Assembly (NCBI GenBank): GCA_016839945.1
Contig: JAEOTE010000039.1
Location: forward strand, 1 to 42,868
Direction of reading: 5' to 3'
DNA length: 42,868 nucleotides
From: Candidatus Heimdallarchaeota archaeon
Lineage (GTDB): Archaea; Asgardarchaeota; Heimdallarchaeia; Heimdallarchaeales; Heimdallarchaeaceae
Positions 19,096 to 27,548 of this stretch are shown here, piece after piece. Made by a program: the position numbers and the translations under genes. The notes under the pieces are model-generated. The model was not told the origin of the DNA and did no database searches. It saw only the letters and a program-made list of their open reading frames with translations. Within the stretch, counting starts at the first letter, position 1; every line of letters starts with the position of its first letter.

Positions 19096-19187
19096 TGAAC
19101 AAATCACTAAAAAAAAGAAGATTCCATAATTTGTGCTTTTCACAGAAAACAAAACTTGAAAGATATTATAATGATTTGTAGGAAAAG

Positions 19188-19272
19188 TGGTGCGGAGAGG
19201 GAGATTCGAACTCCCGGACCACTAAGGACTGGATCCTCATTCCAGCGCCTTTGACCACTCGGCAATCTCCGC
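19188..19272 (-). tRNA. tRNA-Leu (anticodon GAG)
   Basis: A class II tRNA with a long variable arm. The acceptor is GCGGAGA/TCTCCGC with discriminator A and encoded CCA. The anticodon stem CTGGA/TCCAG encloses ATGAGGA, giving anticodon GAG (reads CUC, with wobble CUU). The T loop is TTCGAAT. No intron. Confidence 0.95.
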
Positions 19273-19482
19273 TATGTGTGTATAAGACCCCTAATATAGA
19301 TTTTTAACTTTATCGGCATATGTTTCTTATTTTATGTTTCAATGTAATGAGGTTCTTACACTTACAAATTTTTTTTCCGAATTTGATTGTCCTAAAATTA
19401 ATTATATCATGATTAAATTTGATTGTAAATGAGTTAATTGAATCAAATAAGACAATCACTTTCAGAGACGTCTGTCTAGTAA
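19273..19482. other. AT-rich intergenic region upstream of orc1/cdc6 (possible origin region)
   Basis: This stretch has no convincing gene. It contains AATTTGATTGT twice (19380-19390 and 19416-19426), a partly inverted related run (ATCAAATAAGACAATC, near 19442-19457) and the 8-bp palindrome AGACGTCT (19466-19473) ten bases before the cdc6 TATA box. Archaeal origins often lie beside orc1/cdc6 genes, but no canonical origin recognition box is visible. The origin call is therefore only a possibility. Confidence 0.25.
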
Positions 19483-19490
19483 GTATAAAT
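19483..19490 (+). promoter_or_regulatory. TATA box of orc1/cdc6
   Basis: GTATAAAT, placing transcription near 19513. The in-frame TTG at 19502 would lie upstream of that point, so the ATG at 19526 is the likely start. The palindrome AGACGTCT just upstream could be an operator. Confidence 0.55.
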
Positions 19491-19525
19491 ATGAAATTCC
19501 CTTGCAAGTATTAGAGACGAGAATA

Positions 19526-20740
19526 ATGAGTAAATCTGACGAGGAATTCTTTAATTCACTTATTAAAAAACCCACAGTATTCAAAAATATAAGCTGTTTA
19601 TCAGTCACCTATATACCTCCTTACCTTCCCCACAGAGAAGAAGAGCTGAGAACACTAGCTAAATATTTCAAGACCATTTTTCAAGACCAAGATGAACCTT
19701 TGAGAAAGATTTGTGTAACTGGTCCAACTGGTTCTGGTAAGACAACTTTGGTTAAAAGATTTGGCCAATTATTAACTAACATAGATAAACAAAAGAATTT
19801 TCTTTTCGTCTACATCAATTGTAGAATTTACAAAAGTCCATATTTGATAGTGAGTACGCTTGCTAGAAAATTGAACAAAGCTATACCCCCTAGAGGGTAT
19901 TCTTTTGAAGAATTACAGTCATTACTAATTCGTTTACTTGATTTTTATTCGGTAAAAGTTCTATTAGTTTTAGATGAGATAGATTACTTAGTTTCAAGAG
20001 TTGGAACTGATTTTCTTTATGTGTTGCTTCGTATAAGTGAAATGACTTCAAAGCAATGGGTTTCTTATATTTTCATTGCAAGGAATTTGAACTTTATGCA
20101 TAGACTTGATGCAAGCACACAGAGTAGTTTTCAATCTAACCATGTTTCATTAGACAAGTATAATGAAACTGACCTAAGAGACATAATCAAATCTCGAGCA
20201 GAAATAGCCTTTTATGATGGAGCTATAACTTCTGATACAATTGAGCTTATAGCAGATATTGCAAGTAAATCTGGTGACGCTAGATATGCAATAGAACTTC
20301 TTTGGGGAGCTGGTCAATGTGCTGATGATGAAGATTCTCCTATTGTTTATCCAGATCATACGAGGAAAGCAAAAGCTTTAATTCATCCTGAAATCCGAAG
20401 AGAAATAATTCTAACTTTGTCTCTACACCAAAAATTAATCTTGCTTTCAATTATAAGAAAATTAAAACACACAAAAAATGCGTATATATCAACAAATGAT
20501 GCCATTATCTCATACAAGTTAGTTTGTGAAGAATATAATGAAGAACCAAGAAAACACACACAAATTTGGTCTTATCTGAAGGATTTATCTAAACAAGATG
20601 TAATAAGTACAAAAATATCTGGAGAGGGTATGAGAGGGAAAACTACACTGATAAGCATACCAGATATATCTGTAGAAACAATAGAAATGTTCTTGATGAA
20701 AACTATTGACGAACAAAAGAAAGCAATTGAGCATGTATAA
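19526..20740 (+). CDS. cdc6: Orc1/Cdc6 replication initiator
   Basis: An AAA+ ATPase that binds origins and loads the MCM helicase. The Walker A motif is GPTGSGKTT and Walker B is LVLDEIDYL. The sensor-2-type region SGDARYAIELLWGAG follows, then a C-terminal winged-helix domain (about the last 100 residues). About 404 residues, a normal length. I chose ATG 19526 over the in-frame TTG 19502 because of the TATA box position. The 3' end overlaps a small winged-helix gene. Identity is firm; whether this paralogue is the main initiator cannot be told. Confidence 0.93.
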   Translation: MSKSDEEFFNSLIKKPTVFKNISCLSVTYIPPYLPHREEELRTLAKYFKTIFQDQDEPLRKICVTGPTGSGKTTLVKRFGQLLTNIDKQKNFLFVYINCRIYKSPYLIVSTLARKLNKAIPPRGYSFEELQSLLIRLLDFYSVKVLLVLDEIDYLVSRVGTDFLYVLLRISEMTSKQWVSYIFIARNLNFMHRLDASTQSSFQSNHVSLDKYNETDLRDIIKSRAEIAFYDGAITSDTIELIADIASKSGDARYAIELLWGAGQCADDEDSPIVYPDHTRKAKALIHPEIRREIILTLSLHQKLILLSIIRKLKHTKNAYISTNDAIISYKLVCEEYNEEPRKHTQIWSYLKDLSKQDVISTKISGEGMRGKTTLISIPDISVETIEMFLMKTIDEQKKAIEHV

Positions 20741-21071
20741 AGCAAAAAACCAAAGGGAAATGTGGGATATGAATATAACTAAAAGCAATATCGATAACAA
20801 GAGTGGATTAGCAGTAGAAGATGTTTTATCATCTAAAGGTAGAGTTAGAATCCTGAAATTATTGGCAGAATTAGGTGAGTTGAATATTTCAGCAATTTCT
20901 AGAGCGATTAATTTAAATCACACAGCTGTAAAAGAACATTTGAGATTTCTAGCTCAGGTAGGCTTAATAAAAGAAAAAAGGTTTGGTAGAATACTTATCT
21001 ATCAATTTATGGAAGAAAACATTTTAGCTCATTCTTTGAAACAATTATTTAAGATTTGGGAAAATAATTAA
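20733..21071 (+). CDS. Small winged-helix DNA-binding protein (ArsR-like)
   Basis: A short protein with a clear winged-helix HTH. VLSSKGRVRILKLLAELGELNISAISRAINLNHTAVKEHLRFLAQ is the HTH with recognition helix, followed by the wing EKRFGRILIYQF. There are no metal-binding Cys residues of classic ArsR sensors. The ATG at 20733 overlaps the cdc6 stop, so the two are probably co-expressed; ATG 20769 is another possible start, and the frame is open to 20706. An autoregulator of the cdc6 unit, or a regulator tied to replication, is an inference from position only. Confidence 0.8.
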   Translation: MYKAKNQREMWDMNITKSNIDNKSGLAVEDVLSSKGRVRILKLLAELGELNISAISRAINLNHTAVKEHLRFLAQVGLIKEKRFGRILIYQFMEENILAHSLKQLFKIWENN

Positions 21072-21074
21072 GAA

Positions 21075-21152
21075 TGGTGCCTCGACCGGGATTTGAACCC
21101 GGGTCTGCGGAGTGAGAGTCCGCAATGATTGGCCGAGCTACACCATCGAGGC
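21075..21152 (-). tRNA. tRNA-Glu (anticodon CTC)
   Basis: Acceptor GCCTCGA/TCGAGGC, discriminator A, encoded CCA. The anticodon stem GCGGA/TCCGC encloses CTCTCAC, giving anticodon CTC (reads GAG). The T arm is CCGGG/CCCGG around TTCAAAT. The sequence resembles archaeal tRNA-Glu. Its 3' end lies three bases from the stop of the convergent winged-helix gene. Confidence 0.95.
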
Positions 21153-21308
21153 TGTAAGTGAATGAAAAAGATTGAACTTTTTAATCTTTCTTTTACGATA
21201 AATACAATCTTAAGATATTTTAAGCTCAATTTGTTAAGATAATTTTGATTTTTCATTGTTTTTACATTAGGTTTTTAACTTCTATCGAAAAAGGGTTTTC
21301 TGAAGAAA

Positions 21309-22142
21309 ATGAGATATTTAGTTAAAGTGTTCTATGATGGTTCTAATTATTTTGGATATCAAAGACAACCAGAGCATCTAACAATTGAGGGAGCAATAAT
21401 AAAGGCATTAGAAAAAACAGGTTATATAGAAAACACAGAACAAAGTAATTTCAGAAGTGCAAGTAGAACTGATAAACTAGTAAATGCTATAGGAAATACT
21501 TTTGCCTTTAACACCGATAAAAAAATCATATTGGAACAATTAAATTCTGAATTTTCAAGAAATCAATCTATTCTAGGTTGGGCTTATTCAGAAGTAGAAG
21601 AAGGTTTCACACCTAAATATAGCAATTGGAAGAAATACTGGTATATCGTGCCATTAGATTTTGTTGTTAATGCTAAGAAACATTCGATTGATAAAATTAA
21701 GGAATTGGGTTCTTGTTTCACAGGAGAGCACGATTTCAGATTATTCTGTAAAACTGATCATAGAAAAACAATTAGAGAAATTCAAGAATTTAACTTAATT
21801 AATTTCAATTCTGTTTTGATTCTTGAATTTAAGGCTCAATCATTCTTATGGGAGCAAGTGAGAAGAATAGTCTCTTATATCCTTAACTATGAAGTTCTTC
21901 CAAAGAAAATGCAAAATATCAAACTTTTACTTTCACCTCCAGAAGATATGAAAAATTTGAATTTAGAATCAGCAAATCCTAGCAATTTAATTCTAGTAGA
22001 ACATAAATATGAAGATTTAAACTGGATCATAAACGAAAAAGTAACTAAAACAATTCAAAGAAAGCTTAGTGATAACATAATGAAATTGAAAGATGTTTTA
22101 TCAGTAAACTCTGCAATAAAGCACTTCTTTCAGATACAATAA
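21309..22142 (+). CDS. truA: tRNA pseudouridine synthase A (TruA/Pus3-like)
   Basis: TruA makes pseudouridine at positions 38-40 of the tRNA anticodon arm. The N-terminal YLVKVFYDGSNYFGYQRQP, catalytic Asp55 in ASRTDKLVNA, and FTGEHDFRLFCK with FLWEQVRRIV later are family motifs. 277 residues, normal. The usual catalytic motif SRTDxGVHA is here SRTDKLVNA, a variation of the archaeal form that keeps Arg and Asp. The gene stands alone, divergent from tRNA-Glu and convergent with rfcS. Confidence 0.92.
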   Translation: MRYLVKVFYDGSNYFGYQRQPEHLTIEGAIIKALEKTGYIENTEQSNFRSASRTDKLVNAIGNTFAFNTDKKIILEQLNSEFSRNQSILGWAYSEVEEGFTPKYSNWKKYWYIVPLDFVVNAKKHSIDKIKELGSCFTGEHDFRLFCKTDHRKTIREIQEFNLINFNSVLILEFKAQSFLWEQVRRIVSYILNYEVLPKKMQNIKLLLSPPEDMKNLNLESANPSNLILVEHKYEDLNWIINEKVTKTIQRKLSDNIMKLKDVLSVNSAIKHFFQIQ

Positions 22143-22162
22143 TAATTCTGCTTTTCAAGATC

Positions 22163-23137
22163 CTATTTATTGTTTTGCCCTTCTTCAACTAATTTAGCAA
22201 GTAACGAGCTAAGCTGTATATTACTGGATGCTCCTTCAGAAATCCTAAAGTCCACTTCAGCTAAGAATTCCGTTATTTTTAATTTTTGAGAATCAAGTAA
22301 TTCTAAAGAAGGAATTTCTCTGTATATTTGATGTGTCACATCAGTTCCTGAAAGACCAAATTCTAATATAAGAAGCTGTAAAACTTCCCTCGCTTTGTAG
22401 AAGTCTCCTTCTAGAGCATACTTCAACATTTGTTGTATTCTCTCAGGATCAGCATGACCAATAGTTTGTAGAACTGTCATCTTTTCTATTGATTTGCCTG
22501 AAGCAGCTGTGGATTGAAGAATATTTATGGCTTTTCTTAAATCTCCTTCAGAAATATAAAGAACAGTATCAATTCCTTCATTATCATAGGCTACTTGTTC
22601 TTTATCGCAGATGTTCTTAAGGAAAGATTTCATGCTTTCATTATCTAATGGTTTAAATCTAAAAATAGCACATCTAGATTGGATCGGTTCAATGATTTTA
22701 CTAGAATAATTACATATCAGAGCAAAGCGGCTAGTTGTTACATATCGTTCCATAGTTCTTCTTAGAGCATGTTGAGCAGCTGCTGTTAAACTATCAGCTT
22801 CATCAAGACACACAATTTTAAAAGGAACACCACCATAGGAAACGGTTCTTGCGAATTCTTTTACTTTGGTTCGCACTGCATCTATTCCTCTATCGTCTGA
22901 TGCATTTAACTCCAGAAGATTGCGTGTGACATTGCTTTGACCAAACAAATCATATGCTAATGCAAGAAGTGCTGTTGTTTTACCAGTTCCTGGTGGTCCA
23001 GCAAATAAAAGGTGTGGAAGATTTTTCCTTTCTATAAAACCTTTAAGTCTTAATTTTATGTCTTTATGTCCCTTAAGTTCTTTTAGAGTTTTTGGTCTAT
23101 ATTTTTCAGTCCACATGATATCAAACTTATCGCTCAT
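22163..23137 (-). CDS. rfcS: Replication factor C small subunit
   Basis: An AAA+ clamp-loader subunit that opens PCNA at primer-template junctions. WTEKYRPKTL at the start is the RFC box, Walker A is GPPGTGKTT (47-55), Walker B is CLDEADSL, and the SRC motif is IQSRCAIFRF. 324 residues with the C-terminal collar helices. A GGTGAT site precedes the ATG. The large subunit is not in this window. Confidence 0.96.
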   Translation of the reverse strand: MSDKFDIMWTEKYRPKTLKELKGHKDIKLRLKGFIERKNLPHLLFAGPPGTGKTTALLALAYDLFGQSNVTRNLLELNASDDRGIDAVRTKVKEFARTVSYGGVPFKIVCLDEADSLTAAAQHALRRTMERYVTTSRFALICNYSSKIIEPIQSRCAIFRFKPLDNESMKSFLKNICDKEQVAYDNEGIDTVLYISEGDLRKAINILQSTAASGKSIEKMTVLQTIGHADPERIQQMLKYALEGDFYKAREVLQLLILEFGLSGTDVTHQIYREIPSLELLDSQKLKITEFLAEVDFRISEGASSNIQLSSLLAKLVEEGQNNK

Positions 23138-23286
23138 TTTCTCACATCACCAAGTATGTGTTTTTTCTATTTAAAGATATTACTTTTTACTACTTTAATA
23201 AAAAATCTAATTCGTCTTTGTTTTTCTAAAAAAAGTGGTGTTGAAATACTAATGAGTTGTATAACATATGAATAAGCTGATTGAAG

Positions 23287-24675
23287 ATGGAAATCTGCAG
23301 TAATGTAGTAGAAGAAAGAAAATTGGATGAACATGTGGTTAGTGAATACGAGATAAGAGGTTATAGAATTTGCATATTTATTGAGAATGGAACCTTATAT
23401 TATTCAGCGAAACCCAAGTATGATTTCAATCAAGATCCCTTACTTTTTACAGAATTATCTGCTTTAGTTTACAAAAACAAAGAAAGGTTAGGAAAAGATA
23501 TTCTAAAATTCGATGAATTAGTAGATACACTAAAATCAATTTGTATGTGGAAAATTCTGGAAATTGAAAATTTACCAGTAAATCCAGATATCTTTGCAGA
23601 GCTTTTTATCTATAAATTAATCAATTTTGATAGAGTAATTTGTTTCTTTTTAGATGATAATCTAAACGAAATATATATGGATCAAAAAGATACACCAATC
23701 TATATCGATCATCAATCTTTTGGAAGATGTAATACTAGTATTGTTCTAGAAGACGAAGAAATAAAAAGCCTTCTAACAAGATTGAAATTAGAACATCCAA
23801 TATCAGTAACAACAAAAAGACCTTCTCTCAAAATTGAGTTCAAAACAAAATTCTTTCATTTGAGAATTTCTATGGATTTTCCACCACTATCTCCAAATGG
23901 CCCAACATTTAACATTAGAAAACTTAAAACAAACCATTTAACCTTATTAGATTTAGTAGAACTAGAAACTTTAACAACTCTGTTGGCATCTTATTTTGTT
24001 GAAGCTGTTGAAAAGAGAAGAAACATAACAGTTATTGGAGAACCAAGTGCAGGAAAAACAACGTTAGCAAATGCCATAGATCTATATACGCCAAAACATT
24101 GGAGAAAAATAGCTATTGAGGATGCAATTGAATCAATAAATCAGTCTTCAATGGGATATAAACAACTATCAATTCAAGTGGATTCTTTTGAATCTAGTAA
24201 ATCAACTTACACAAAAACTTCAGAGATATTGAAATTATTACATAGATCTCCTGATTGGATTTACTTAGGAGAAATTCAATCACGGGAACATACTCAAGCT
24301 ATGTTTGAAGCTTTAAATGCAGGTTTAAAGGGGATACAAACAGCTCATGCTGATACTATTGAGAAAATTCTTAGAAGATGGGAGAATCTTCATAACATTG
24401 ATTTCTCAGATTTCTTGTCTCTTGATGTAATAATCATCATTCAAAGAGAGATAACTAAAAATTCATTCATACGAAAAATTTCGGAAGTTTATGAAGTAGA
24501 TAAACTAAAACAAAGTAACGAGAAATACGGGTTTTTAACAAAGATTTATGATAATCAAATGAATGAACAACGACTTATTGAAACTTTGAAAAACAAATCA
24601 TTTCTACGGGATTCAATAGATTCTATTCTGCAACGTCAAGATATTTTCAAGAGAGAATTAGAAATAATGGAGTGA
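23287..24675 (+). CDS. Type II/IV secretion-type ATPase (archaeal TadA/GspE/VirB11-like)
   Basis: The motor ATPase of an archaeal type IV pilus-like system. After an N-terminal domain of about 200 residues come Walker A GEPSAGKTT (about 251-259), an Asp-box region (IAIEDAIES), Walker B in DWIYLGEIQSREHTQAMFEALNAG and the His box TAHADT. No membrane segments, as expected for a cytoplasmic hexamer. I use ATG 23287 because a GCTGAT-like site lies five bases upstream; the frame is open to TTG 23281. It heads a three-gene run with two polytopic membrane genes. No archaellum genes (flaHI type) or chemotaxis genes are nearby, so a pilus is more likely. Confidence 0.88.
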   Translation: MEICSNVVEERKLDEHVVSEYEIRGYRICIFIENGTLYYSAKPKYDFNQDPLLFTELSALVYKNKERLGKDILKFDELVDTLKSICMWKILEIENLPVNPDIFAELFIYKLINFDRVICFFLDDNLNEIYMDQKDTPIYIDHQSFGRCNTSIVLEDEEIKSLLTRLKLEHPISVTTKRPSLKIEFKTKFFHLRISMDFPPLSPNGPTFNIRKLKTNHLTLLDLVELETLTTLLASYFVEAVEKRRNITVIGEPSAGKTTLANAIDLYTPKHWRKIAIEDAIESINQSSMGYKQLSIQVDSFESSKSTYTKTSEILKLLHRSPDWIYLGEIQSREHTQAMFEALNAGLKGIQTAHADTIEKILRRWENLHNIDFSDFLSLDVIIIIQREITKNSFIRKISEVYEVDKLKQSNEKYGFLTKIYDNQMNEQRLIETLKNKSFLRDSIDSILQRQDIFKRELEIME

Positions 24676-24740
24676 TTTAAGCTGAATTGGTGCAATTATA
24701 GTTATTTTTTAAGTTTAATAAGAATGTCTAGAAAACAGTT

Positions 24741-24750
24741 GGGTGGTGCT
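24741..24750 (+). promoter_or_regulatory. Shine-Dalgarno site deciding a TTG start
   Basis: GGGTGGTGCT. TGGTGCT (24744-24750) is spaced four bases from TTG 24755. The in-frame GTG codons at 24743 and 24746 lie within the site, so they are unlikely starts. Confidence 0.5.
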
Positions 24751-24754
24751 TAAA

Positions 24755-25567
24755 TTGGCAACAAAGAATTATGGTAATAAAGACTCAAGAATACTTAATT
24801 TAAGCTTATTTCCAAAGGAAATCTTATACAAGATTGTCTTGGGTAAAGTAAAGAAGTATTCCGAATACTTCATAGTTGACAAAGATCTACTAAAAATAAG
24901 ACTTATTGGGAATGCAACAATAGTAGGCTTTGGTATATTATTCTGCATTTTTTATCTATTAACAAAGCAAAGTATTGTATTATCTGTCGTAATTAGCCTT
25001 ATTACTTGTATTGCTTTTTTCTTTGTTTCCGGTGAGTATGTACGTTCCAGCATTCTTGCTAGACAGAAGAAATTTGATGAAGCAGCGTTCCTTGTGCTTA
25101 ATTCTCTTTCAATTAATATGATCGCAACTGGTTCCTTTCCTAAGTCAATTGAACTGCTAAATACAGTTGGATCTCACTCCCATTATTATAAGAGATATTT
25201 TGAAAAGATTATCTATGAATTAAATACAGGTGACAATGAAGACAAAGTAATTCATAACTCTAGTAAGATTTTTCTTAATAAAAAACACCAATATTCTTTT
25301 CATAATATAAGAAATGAAGAAATGTTTATAGATTCAGATCCAGATTTTCTATTAAGAGTAAAGCGAGAAATAAAACTTATTGAGGACAATGTCGTGATTT
25401 TCATTGCAGTCTCATGTTTATTTCCATTAGTCCTTAGTCTTGTACTTGCATTAATTCTACCACAAAATTCCATTTCATTGATTATTTTTCCATTAATGTA
25501 CGCATTGTTTGGTACATTCACACTTAGATTTATACAAAATAAAAGTATAGGTGATTTTACTGAATAA
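24755..25567 (+). CDS. TadC/FlaJ-like pilus platform membrane protein, first half
   Basis: A 270-residue membrane protein following the pilus ATPase. Two transmembrane helices (about residues 50-100) are followed by a soluble segment of about 110 residues and two C-terminal helices (NVVIFIAVSCLFPLVLSLVL and following). This is the layout of a T2SF domain of TadC/FlaJ/PilC proteins, which anchor the ATPase and the pilin base. The soluble segment contains AFLVLNSLSINMIATGSFPKS, like the T2SF helical bundle. Start at TTG 24755 from the ribosome binding site. It likely works with the next gene as a split platform. Confidence 0.75.
   Translation: MATKNYGNKDSRILNLSLFPKEILYKIVLGKVKKYSEYFIVDKDLLKIRLIGNATIVGFGILFCIFYLLTKQSIVLSVVISLITCIAFFFVSGEYVRSSILARQKKFDEAAFLVLNSLSINMIATGSFPKSIELLNTVGSHSHYYKRYFEKIIYELNTGDNEDKVIHNSSKIFLNKKHQYSFHNIRNEEMFIDSDPDFLLRVKREIKLIEDNVVIFIAVSCLFPLVLSLVLALILPQNSISLIIFPLMYALFGTFTLRFIQNKSIGDFTE
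25549..25555 (+). promoter_or_regulatory. Shine-Dalgarno site pointing to a CTG start
   Basis: AGGTGAT, identical to the sites of trpS, rpl2 and rpl4. Four bases downstream is CTG 25560, in frame with the next membrane gene. A TTG at 25569 is 13 bases away; a GTG at 25551 lies inside the site. Confidence 0.45.
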
Positions 25568-26189
25568 ATTGAATTGCCCTGATTACAGATTTTTGCAGGA
25601 AATGGCAATGAGATTAGAAGATGGAGAGAATCTTGAAAGATCACTTTTTTCAATTGATTCTGTTCCTGAGGAAAATCTAGTAAAACTACAACTTGGTGGG
25701 GATTTTATTGATGTTATTTCAAATATTGAATTTGATTATCCTACACTTATTAATCTGTTCTTATCCATAAAAAATTCAAATACTACAGAAGTTTTGGAGA
25801 AAATTAAAATAACTGCAGATTTAATCAAAATGAGAGAAGAGGCACTAAAAGAGAAGGAAAACACTCTAAATGTGCATGGAAGGAGGTTGAAAATTATACG
25901 ATATGTAACTTTAATAACTATAGCAATTATAGCAGGATTTTCACCACTTTTTTCAAATTTGTTCTCTTTCTTTAATACTGGAGAAATATCACGTTCTTTG
26001 CCCTTTTGGTCTATTCTTTCGATTTCTTTTTTAATTATCAATATTTTAAATAATTATTTTCTTCTAAAAATGTCAAAGGAGAAAAAAATGTTAGTAAGGT
26101 TAATTTTTGTAGTATTTATTCATATAATAACAGTGGTATTTGTTAGAATGTTTATATCGAATTTTACTATTCTTGACTATTATAGTTAG
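25560..26189 (+). CDS. TadC/FlaJ-like pilus platform membrane protein, second half
   Basis: About 209 residues. A soluble helical segment (residues about 1-110, with FLQEMAMRLEDGENLERSLF) is followed by three transmembrane helices near the C-terminus. It looks like a second T2SF-type unit and its start overlaps the end of the previous gene, so the two products are probably made together and form one platform. The start codon is uncertain: CTG 25560 has the right ribosome-binding-site spacing, TTG 25569 is an alternative, and the frame is open to GTG 25551. TadB/TadC pairs are the nearest known arrangement. Confidence is moderate because the soluble part is divergent. Confidence 0.65.
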   Translation: MNKLNCPDYRFLQEMAMRLEDGENLERSLFSIDSVPEENLVKLQLGGDFIDVISNIEFDYPTLINLFLSIKNSNTTEVLEKIKITADLIKMREEALKEKENTLNVHGRRLKIIRYVTLITIAIIAGFSPLFSNLFSFFNTGEISRSLPFWSILSISFLIINILNNYFLLKMSKEKKMLVRLIFVVFIHIITVVFVRMFISNFTILDYYS

Positions 26190-26217
26190 TAAAAATGATA
26201 TCTAGCAAGTTCTAGTA

Positions 26218-27249
26218 TTAATCAAAACTTGAGGATAGTCTTTTACTAATTTCAGAAATTATATCATCATAATCAAATGAGAACATAAATTCTGCATGAT
26301 CACGAATTGTGAATTCAGCAACATTAGTAGATTGAGCCACTAACTTCTGTGTTAGAGCTGATGAGCTGTTTATCTTTTTAGCTAATAGCTTATCAGCTAC
26401 ATAAGCTGAAGCTGCAGAGAAGGGGTAAGGTCTTTTTCCTCCTCGATTAATATTAGGAATCCTTTCCAATATTTTAAGACACAGCAATTGGAGGATTTTT
26501 TCATAAACAAACACATCAATGTTATATTTCTTCTCTATACGCTCTTTTATAGGAGGAGAACGACATATTAGAGAACAAATTCTAAAAACATAATCTTCGC
26601 TTCTTCGGATTCCAACAGTGGGAGATTTAATGTTTAAGTCTTGCATTAAGCTAAGTAAATTCTTCCCCAAAACCCGATGACCTAGTGACCTATAAGTTGT
26701 AACAATTTCTTTCAGTGTAAGAGGACAATTATGAGCTGATTCGCGCACACTAAGAAGGAGAGCCATTGCTGATAGAAGTACATGATTAGTTATTTTCTTT
26801 TTATGTTCGTTTTTATATTTCTGATAAAGAAAGAGAGTTCTATCTCGTATTTTTGAAGGAACTTGAAGACGTGCAAAAACCTCATTTAAGATTTTAAGAG
26901 TTCGATAATCTGTCTCTTTTCCTTTAATTGCTCCAGGTATATGATAATAATTCTTGAATTTTCTGAATTTTAGCTGTACATTTTCATTTAAAAGAGAACC
27001 ATTGACATCTCTAAACATGTATTCTTCAACTGACCCGATAGATGATCCTAAAGAACTTACAACAGCCAATCTATTATTTATTGAAGTATATTGCTGATTT
27101 TTTCGAGTATTATCTTTTGGTGTAGATCCTAATTGAAAAGCTGATGCTTCAAGCACTACACCGTGGACAAGGCCACATTTTTGACATACATTTATACCAT
27201 TTTCTTCTATTATCTTTGAACCACATTCATCACACAAGAAACTTTCCAT
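26218..27249 (-). CDS. tfb: Transcription initiation factor B (TFB, TFIIB-like)
   Basis: TFB joins TBP at the promoter and recruits RNA polymerase. The N-terminal zinc ribbon has CDEC and CQKC pairs. A B-reader-type linker follows, then two cyclin repeats, and NVAEFTIRDHAEFMF near the end is the DNA-recognition HTH of the second repeat. I use ATG 27249 (343 residues); the frame is open to TTG 27258, but the TATA box at 27268-27278 places transcription near 27249, so the mRNA is likely leaderless. Asgard archaea often encode several TFBs, and the divergence here suggests one of a set. Confidence 0.92.
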   Translation of the reverse strand: MESFLCDECGSKIIEENGINVCQKCGLVHGVVLEASAFQLGSTPKDNTRKNQQYTSINNRLAVVSSLGSSIGSVEEYMFRDVNGSLLNENVQLKFRKFKNYYHIPGAIKGKETDYRTLKILNEVFARLQVPSKIRDRTLFLYQKYKNEHKKKITNHVLLSAMALLLSVRESAHNCPLTLKEIVTTYRSLGHRVLGKNLLSLMQDLNIKSPTVGIRRSEDYVFRICSLICRSPPIKERIEKKYNIDVFVYEKILQLLCLKILERIPNINRGGKRPYPFSAASAYVADKLLAKKINSSSALTQKLVAQSTNVAEFTIRDHAEFMFSFDYDDIISEISKRLSSSFD

Positions 27250-27267
27250 TTTACTCAAAAAAACAGC

Positions 27268-27278
27268 TTTAATATAAC
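27268..27278 (-). promoter_or_regulatory. TATA box of tfb
   Basis: Reverse strand TAGTTATATTAAAG region, centre about 25 bp before ATG 27249. It makes the ATG the first codon of the transcript. Confidence 0.6.
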
Positions 27279-27548
27279 TATTGAGAATTTTTAAGATTCA
27301 AACGAAGGTTAATTATCTACTATGTATAATCTAGAATACTCCCCATCTACTATATTGAACACAAAAGGAAAGAAGAGACAGTAGAATGAAAGTATTCATA
27401 AATTCGCTTAAACAATAGAATTTCTTTATTTCTTATGCTTATGCAATCTTTATTCAGAATTTAAGAATAAATTATATCAGTCAAAATAATACCGAAAAAT
27501 AAAATGTATTTAGAAAATTGTGCTGTTTTTAAAAGATTTTTTAGATAA
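27279..27548. other. AT-rich intergenic region, no gene seen
   Basis: It separates the divergent tfb and surface-protein genes. I see no ORF above about 15 codons, no tRNA and no clear repeat. A- and T-rich runs near 27498-27545 may include the promoter of the surface protein. Confidence 0.4.

Noticed and set aside
19310..19507. 65-codon reverse ORF in the cdc6 upstream region
   Set aside because: Low-complexity AT-rich composition, overlaps the cdc6 promoter and start, and has no Shine-Dalgarno site.
20174..20359. 61-codon reverse ORF inside cdc6
   Set aside because: Inside the well-supported cdc6 frame.
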